DNA of 64,000 nucleotides from assembly GCF_902167145.1 (NCBI RefSeq), contig NC_050098.1, positions 116,970,207-117,034,206 of the forward strand, given 5' to 3'. This document shows positions 57,901 to 64,000 of this stretch, one piece after another. This DNA is from Zea mays (lineage: Eukaryota; Streptophyta; Magnoliopsida; Poales; Poaceae). Within the stretch, counting starts at the first letter, position 1. Every line of letters starts with the position of its first letter. Position numbers and translations under genes: made by a program. The notes beneath the pieces are model-generated. The model had not been told where the DNA came from. It did no database searches and was given only the letters and a program-made list of their open reading frames with translations.

Positions 57901-59313
57901 AAGGCAAGCCCCGGTTTTATGCATAACCGTTTATATATGCTATTTTACTTCACTTAATGATTGTAGGGTTGATTGTGCACTTAAGTGTAGGAGTTGTATG
58001 AAACCCTAGTTGCATGATCTCAGGAATCCCATTGAGATGAATACTAGTATGCTAGGTCGAGTAGCTGCTTATTTGATTAGGATCTCGGTAGAAGTCGAGT
58101 GATTTTTCTAGCACTCGCGCGAGGTCAGGACATTGATTGTACCCACTTTCATATCGTACTGATGCTGGTTTGTGGGCAACAATCCATGGGGATTGGTTGT
58201 CCACGGGATAAAATGTGAATAAGGATTAAGGTGTGGTACCGTGAGTCAAGCGTTGAATGTACTAAGCACATGCCGAGAAATATGGTAAATCGGTAAGCCT
58301 AGTACCTGATTGAACCTAGCAGCAGACTTTACCCCTCACGCGTCCTGAGACGAGGTCTCCCATTCCGGTTATGGTGGGTACAAGTGCGGTCACTGCACGA
58401 CGGCCAGTCGGGGTCAGTGAGGCATTGTACGCCAAGGCGGTGAGCCCTATTCTGCTGACGGGGAATCGATGGGGACGGTTGATGTGTGTGGGGACGGAGT
58501 GCCCCTGCATGTCGTGTGTTTAGGTTTACCTTGCAAGGATAAAAACTCGATTCGAATCGTCTGCTTCTCGCAGCTAATGAGACTGCTTGATCCATGCTGC
58601 TACATTGAGTAACAAGTGAAATGATGCGGAGATGATATAAGATGTTGATTGCTAAAATGTTTGCTACTTGTATGAATAGATAGTACACTTTTAGCCTTAA
58701 GAGAGTCACACTTAACTCTGACTAAGTTAAAATCTTGATTTAGAAACTCAGCTAGTGCTTTTGGCAACCAAACCCCACAGCCAAACAGCTGCATGTCTAG
58801 AGGTAGAGGAGTAGACTCCTCACACCGGGTAAGTCTAGCTGAGTATTAGTATACTCAGCCTTGCTTGTGGCATAAATTTTTACAGGTTCTCTGGAGGAGA
58901 TGGTTGCTGGGATAACTTGGCCGACCACCCTGCCACCGGGTTGGACTGTCGAGTGGGACCCTGCCTCGGCTGAGGAGGAGCATGAGGAGTGATGGGACAG
59001 GCTTCCCCATCTCTCTGTTTAATTACCGTTAGTTTTATTCCGCTGCACCTCGAACAATGATGGATACTTTTGCAAAAACTCAGATGATGATGATGGTGAT
59101 GTAATAACTTAACATTGCGACATGAATGGTGTTATGCTTTATTGTATTTGCTCTGTGACTCACCTTCGAGTGAGATTGTGGTACTTGATCCTGTCAGTGG
59201 CCGTGTCGGACTAGATCCGAGGGATTGACGGGTTATTCCCATTTAAGTGTGGTCTAGCCTCTGAGGCGGGATTTGGGCACTTAAGTTGGAATAATTCGGG
59301 CAGTTCCGCCACA
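54964..59313 (+). repeat. T2 3' LTR (4,350 bp)
   Basis: Nearly identical to the 5' LTR. TATAAAA at 55813-55819; acidic exon copies at 57784-57903 and 58886-58992. The longer open frame at 55615-56433 depends on a few base differences and lacks an ATG. Confidence 0.96.
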
Positions 59314-59718
59314 CCTAGATCCAAGCAGCCCAGTCTATGACTCGGGGGCCTGGGTCCATAGGTCATACACATTGCGAGTCGGATTTCGGGTGCGGAAAAA
59401 GCGGACCGCCGCACGCGCCGGTTGTGTGCCTCCTCGGGGCCGCAGCAGAAGATAGAAGGTAATTTTTTAAACCATTGCAGCGGTAACGAGGCACCCCACG
59501 CGTGGCCCGATGAAACCACCAGTCGTGGGGGCCATGGGTCAGTCAGCCGCGGGGACAGATATGGCAGTAGGCGTGACCGAAGGAGATTGACAGAGGGTAC
59601 GTCAGCAGACGCGCTGAAACGACGCGCCAATCACCAATCAAGCCATGTCGAAGCAAACTACAAGTTTTGGCCCCACCTGCAGGCTCGCATCCTCCCCTGA
59701 GGTGGGCCTGGGGGCCAC
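59314..59718 (+). other. H 3' untranslated region after T2
   Basis: It starts with the right CCTAG duplication and ends GGTGGGCCTGGGGGCCAC, the likely polypurine tract, before the H 3' LTR. No ORF is supported. Confidence 0.65.
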
Positions 59719-60038
59719 TATCGGTACCCTGAAACTAAGGTACCCCTTACTACTGTATAAAGACGCAGTACCCACGCGGCTATCTCTTAGTCACGTGGTA
59801 AAGGTGATGTGTGTGGGACCAAGCCATGACACGCCCCAGCCTAGGGCGACTACTCTGGGTCCACAACAGCGCCTGGCCCCACCACATGGGCGGGTCCGAA
59901 GCCGCCACGTGTCCAGAGAAAGTGATAGACCCCAAGGCCTCAACAGTGAGTCCGGACTCCCATGGGAGAGTGTCGGACCCCTGGATATACAGTCCGGACC
60001 TCCAAGATTGGTCCAGGACCTCCATGTGTGCAAGCCGG
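59719..60038 (+). repeat. H 3' LTR, first 320 bp (cut by S2)
   Basis: It aligns with 9525-9844 at about 93% identity. The first bases read TATCGG where the 5' LTR has TGTTGG. GCCGG at 60034-60038 would be S2's target duplication; its partner is off-window. Confidence 0.88.
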
Positions 60039-61233
60039 TGAAAGTCGCCTAGAGGGGGGTGAATAGGCAAATCTAAAATTTATGAAGCTTAAACACAACT
60101 ACAAGCCGGGGTTAGCGTTAGAAATATAATCGAGTCCGAAAGAGAAGGCGAAAACAAATCACAAGCAAATAAGAGTGAATGACATGGTGATTTTTTTTAC
60201 CGAGGTTCGGTTCTTGCAAACCTACTCCCCGTTGAGGTGGTCACAAAGACCGGGTCTCTTTCAACCCTTTCCCTCTCTCAAACGATCACTTAGACCGAGT
60301 GAGCTTCTCTTCTCAATCAAACGGGACACTAAGTCCTCACAAGGACCACCACACAATTGGTGTCTCTTGCTTTGATTACAATGACCTTGGGAACAAGAAA
60401 GGAGGAAGAAGAAAAGTGATCCAAGCGCAAGAGCTCAAAAGAACACAAAAGTCTCTCTCTCTAGTCACTAATTTGTTTGGAGTGATTCCGGACTTGGGAG
60501 AGGATTTGATCTCTTTGTTTGTGTCTTGGAATGAAGTCTAGAGCTCTTGTATGAGGTTTGATGGCTAAAAAACTTGGATTCCTTGAAGTGTGGTAGTTGG
60601 GGGTATTTAAAGCCCCAACCACCAAAATGATCGTTGGTGAAGGCTTCTGTCGTATGGTGCACCGGACAGTCCGGTGCGCCACCGGACACTGTCCGGTGCG
60701 CCAGCCACGTCACCAGGCCGTTGGGTTCCGACCATTGGAGCTTCTGACAACGGGGCCACCGGACAGTCACTATTCACTGTCCGGTGCGCCTTCTGCGCCT
60801 GCTCTGACTTCTGCACGCGCAGTCGCGCACTGTAGCGTTTCACTGTTCCTCTGTAGACGACCGTTGGCACGAGTAGCCGTTGCTCCGCTTGGCACACCGG
60901 ACAGTCCGGTGCTACACCGGATAGTCCGGTGAATTATAGCGGAGCGGCTTCCCCGAGTTCCTGAAGGTGAGCAGTTCAGAGTGATTCTCCCTGGTGCACC
61001 GGACACTGTCCGGTGGCACATCGGACAGTCCGGTGCGCCAGACCAAGGCAGCCTTCGGTTGTTTTGCTCCTTTCTTTTTGAACCCTTTCTTTGAACTTTT
61101 TATTGGTTTATTGTGAACCTTTGGCACCTGTAGAACTTATAATCTAGAGCAAACTAGTTAATCCAATTGTTTGTGTTGGGAAATTCAACCACCAAAATCA
61201 TTTAGAAAGAGGTGTAAGCCTATTTCCCTTTCA
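60039..61233 (-). repeat. S2 3' LTR (1,195 bp)
   Basis: On the minus strand it starts TGAAAGGGAAATAGGC after the polypurine tract (61234-61250) and ends GGCGACTTTCA. A TTTAAATA box lies at 60604-60611 on that strand. Confidence 0.92.
60655..61040 (-). repeat. Palindrome array in S2 LTR (CACCGGACTGTCCGGTG type)
   Basis: About eight copies of CACCGGACAGTCCGGTG and variants, some with an extra base pair in the centre (GGACACTGTCC), upstream of the TATA-like box. They occupy the same place as S1's array but have a different core. Confidence 0.85.
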
Positions 61234-62059
61234 ATTTCCCCCTTTTTGGTGATTGGTGCCAACATAAACCAAAGCAAATATATAATTGCAGAATTGAACT
61301 AGTTTGCATAATGTAAGTGCAAAGGTTACTTGGATTTAAACCAATATTACATTTCATAAGATATGCATGGATGCTTTCTTCATATTTAACATTTTGGACC
61401 ACGCTTGCACCACTTGTTTTGTTTTTGCAAATTCTTTTGGAAATTCTTTTCAAAGTCTTTTTGCAAATAGTCAAGGGTAAATGAATAAGATTTTGAGAAG
61501 CATTTTCACGTTTTGAAATTTTCTCCCCCTGTTTCAAATGCTTTTCCTTTGACTAAACAAAACTCCCCCTCAATGAAATTCTCCTCTTAGTGTTCAAGAC
61601 GGTTTTAGATATTAATTTTGAAAGGGGTTATGCCAATTTGAAAATTCTATCAAAAATAAGATACCATTTGAAAAACCTTCTTTTAATAAAATTTTGAAAG
61701 ACTTCATTTTTGAAATTGGTGGTGGTGCGGTCCTTTTGCTTTGGGCTAATACTTTCTCCCCCTTTGGCATGAATCGCCAAAAACGGATACTTGTGAGTGA
61801 AATATAAGCCCTTCTTCAAACTTTCTCCCCCTTTGGTAAATAATATAGGAGTGAAGATTATACCAAATTGGAGAGCGATGCAGAGTGTCGGCGAAGGATG
61901 AATAATTCGATGGAGTGGAGTGGAAGCCTTGTTTTCGCCGAGGACTCCATTTCCCTTTCAATCTATGACTTAGCATGAAATACACTTAAAAACCACATTA
62001 GTCATAGCAAAGAAAGAGAGATGATCAAAGGTATATAATTGAGCTATGTGTGCAAAATA
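61234..62059 (-). other. S2 3' non-coding region with repeated polypurine tracts
   Basis: No gene. The purine tracts, seen here as CTCCCCCT on the plus strand, recur near 61238, 61523, 61562, 61758 and 61826, as in S1. Confidence 0.78.
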
Positions 62060-64000
62060 TCAATCAAAATTCCTAGAATCAAGAATATTTAGCTCATGCC
62101 TAAGTTTGGTAAAAGTTTTCTCATCTAGTGGTTTGGTAAAGATATCGGCTAATTGTTCTTTGGTGCTAACATATGCAATCTCGATATCCCCCCTTTGTTG
62201 GTGATCCCTCAAAAAGTGATAACGAATGGCTATGTGTTTAGTGCGGCTGTGCTCAACGAGATTATCCGCCATGTGGATTGCACTCTCATTATCACATAGG
62301 AGAGGAACTTTGGTTAATTTGTAACCATAGTCCCTAAGGGTTTGCCTCATCCATAGCAATTGCGCGCAACAATGGCCTGCGGCAATGTACTCGGCTTCGG
62401 CGGTAGAAAGAGCTACAGAATTTTGCTTCTTTGAAGCCCAAGACACCAGAGATCTTCCCAAGAACTGGCAAGTCCCTGATGTGCTCTTTCTATCAATTTT
62501 ACACCCTGCCCAATCAGCATCTGAATATCCTATTAAATCCAAGGTGGATCCCCTGGGGTACCAAAGGCCAAACTTAGGAGTATAAACTAAATATCTCAAC
62601 TTCGTTTCACGACCCTAAGGTGAACTTCCTTAGGATCGGCTTGGAATCTTGCACACATGCATACGGAAAGCATAATATCCGGTTGAGATGCACATAAATA
62701 GAGTAAAGATCCTATCATCGACCGGTATACCTTTTGATCTACGGATTTACCTCCCGTGTCGAGGTCGAGATGCCCATTAGTTCCCATGGGTGTCTTGATG
62801 GGCTTGGCATCCTTCATTCCAAACTTGGTGAGTATGTCTTGAATGTACTTTGTTTGGCTGATGAAGGTGCCCTCTTGGAGTTGCTTTACTTGAAATCCTA
62901 AGAAATACTTCAACTCCCCCATCATAGACATCTCGAATTTTTGTACCATGATCCTACTAAACTCTTCACATGTAGATTTGTTAGTAGACCCAAATATAAT
63001 ATCATCAACATAAATTTGGCATACAAACAAATCTTTGGCAATTGTTTTAGTAAAGAGAGTAGGATCGGCTTTGCCGACTTTGAAGCCATTAGCAATAATA
63101 AAATCTCTTAGGCATTCATACCATGCTCTTGGGGCTTGCTTGAGCCCATAAAGCGCCTTAGAGAGTTTATAAACATGGTTAGGGTACTCACTATCTTCAA
63201 AGCCGGGAGGTTGCTCAACATAGACCTCTTCCTTGATTGGTCCATTGAGGAAGGCACTTTTCACGTCCATTTGATAAAGCTTAAATCCATGGTAAGTAGC
63301 ATAGGCAAGTAATATACGAATTGACTCAAGCCTAGCTATGGGTGCATAGGTTTCACCGAAATCCAAACCTTCGACTTGTGAATATCCCTTGGCCACAAGT
63401 CGGGCTTTGTTCCTTATCACCACACCATGCTCATCTTGCTTGTTGCGGAAGACCCACTTGGTTCCTACAACATTTTGATTAGGACGTGGAACTAAATGCC
63501 ATACCTCATTCCTCGTGAAGTTGTTGAGTTCCTCTTGCATTGCCGACACCCAATCTGAATCCCTTAATGCGTCTTCTACCCTGTATGGCTCAATAGAAGA
63601 CACAAAGGAGTAATGTTCACAAAAATGAGCAACAAGAGATTGAGTGGTTACCCCCTTATGAATATCGCCGAGGATGGAGTTCACGGGATGATCTCGTTGT
63701 ATTGCTTGGTGGACTCTTGGGTGTGGCGGTTTTGGACCCTCATCTTCCTTGTCTTGATCATGGGCATCTCCCCCTTGATCAGTGTCCCCTTCTTGAGGTG
63801 GCTCATCTTCTTGATCTTCATTTTCATCCTCTTGAGCTTAATCCTCATCTTGAGTTGGTGGAGATGCTTGCATGGAGGAAGATGGTTGATCTTGTGCTTG
63901 TGGAGGCTCTTCGAATTCCTTAGGACACACATCCCCAATGGACATGTTCCTTAGCGCGATGCACGGAGCCTCTTCATCATCTAGCTCATCAAGATCAACT
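62060..64000 (-). pseudogene. pol: S2 pol, C-terminal part (linker-RT-RNase H), broken
   Basis: [40 protein letters not shown]. RNase [23 protein letters not shown], ending ILDSRNFD at 62060. A one-base deletion near 62610, just after the RT, shifts the frame. In the acidic linker, TAA at 63838-63840 is in frame. The integrase and everything upstream are off-window. Confidence 0.88.

Larger units (their letters stand above)
44375..59313 (+). mobile_element. T2: Tekay/Del-type chromovirus, young and apparently intact, 14.9 kb
   Basis: LTRs of 4.35 kb begin TGTAACACCCC and end CCGCCACA. CCTAG duplications flank it exactly (44370-44374 and 59314-59318). The order is LTR, primer site, extra ORF, gag-pol with chromodomain, polypurine tract, LTR. 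I found only about a dozen differences between the LTRs, mostly transitions, plus one A indel near 57353. At a commonly used rate of 1.3e-8 per site per year that is on the order of 0.1 million years. Both ORFs are open. I do not name the maize family. Confidence 0.94.
9525..60038 (+). mobile_element. H: deleted Tat-lineage Ty3/gypsy element, split by three insertions
   Basis: This is the host of the nest. Its own pieces are 9525-10485, 38130-44374 and 59319-60038. The LTR runs TGTTGG...CCGACA, followed by the Tat-type primer site TTGGCGCGCCAGGTAGGG, an RNase H-integrase remnant, an antisense gene and a 3' UTR. Gag, protease and RT are missing. Over the 320 bp where both LTRs are in view (9525-9844 versus 59719-60038) I see about 22 mismatches, near 7%, which makes it the oldest element here. 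The rest of the 3' LTR lies beyond S2, off-window. Confidence 0.85.
60039..64000 (-). mobile_element. S2: Sirevirus (Ty1/copia, Opie/Ji-type), 3' part only
   Basis: It reads on the minus strand: linker, RT and RNase H, purine-rich 3' region, 3' LTR. The rest, including 5' LTR, gag and integrase, lies beyond 64000. RT-RNase H is closely similar to S1's (4388-6370), but the LTR differs and its palindromes have another core, so it is probably a Ji-type copy. Confidence 0.92.

Overview
This is a gene-free block of nested LTR retrotransposons from a large grass genome, almost certainly maize (Zea) or a close relative. The evidence is the mix of element types: Opie/Ji-type Sireviruses, a Huck-type Tat element whose LTR begins (on its own strand) TGTCGGGGACCATAATTAGG, and two long-LTR chromoviruses of the Tekay/Del type. 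I see no host gene, tRNA, rRNA or CRISPR. Family names rest on remembered LTR hallmarks; lineages rest on domain order and key residues.

Layout. (1) 1-8467: a Sirevirus (S1, + strand), 5' LTR cut by the window edge. (2) 8468-9524: AT-rich sequence I cannot assign. (3) 9525-60038: a deleted Tat-lineage Ty3/gypsy element (H, + strand) that hosts all later insertions. Its 5' LTR is split at 10485/38125 by a Huck-like element (10486-38124, - strand, target duplication GTATT). Huck's gag-pol region is itself split by chromovirus T1 (20915-33553, + strand, duplication GTGGT). H's 3' region is split by chromovirus T2 (44375-59313, + strand, duplication CCTAG). H's 3' LTR is cut at 60038 by a second Sirevirus (S2, 60039-64000 and beyond, - strand). 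The order of events is H, then Huck, then T1 inside Huck, with T2 and S2 later in H. LTR divergence seen by eye agrees: about 7% for H, a few percent for Huck, under 1% for T1 outside its GC-rich block, about 0.3% for T2.

State of the genes. T2 has an open 1,472-codon gag-pol frame and an open upstream ORF and could be autonomous. All other gag/pol genes carry stops or frameshifts. H has lost everything from just after its primer-binding site to the end of its reverse transcriptase region.

Most interesting. The two chromoviruses, whose LTRs do not look alike, share a gene-like layout not explained by gag and pol. Each has intron-separated small acidic exons inside the LTR, all joined in phase 1 and ending in a stop codon. 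Each has an extra ORF before gag that looks like a dsRNA-binding-type fold followed by a coiled coil. In both elements the extra ORF and gag each start with an ATG placed directly after a 3' splice-site consensus (YAG|ATG, 4 of 4). Separately, the two Tat elements each carry an antisense, intron-containing gene between pol and the 3' LTR; Huck's copy has its own TATA box, and H kept its copy although gag and RT are gone.
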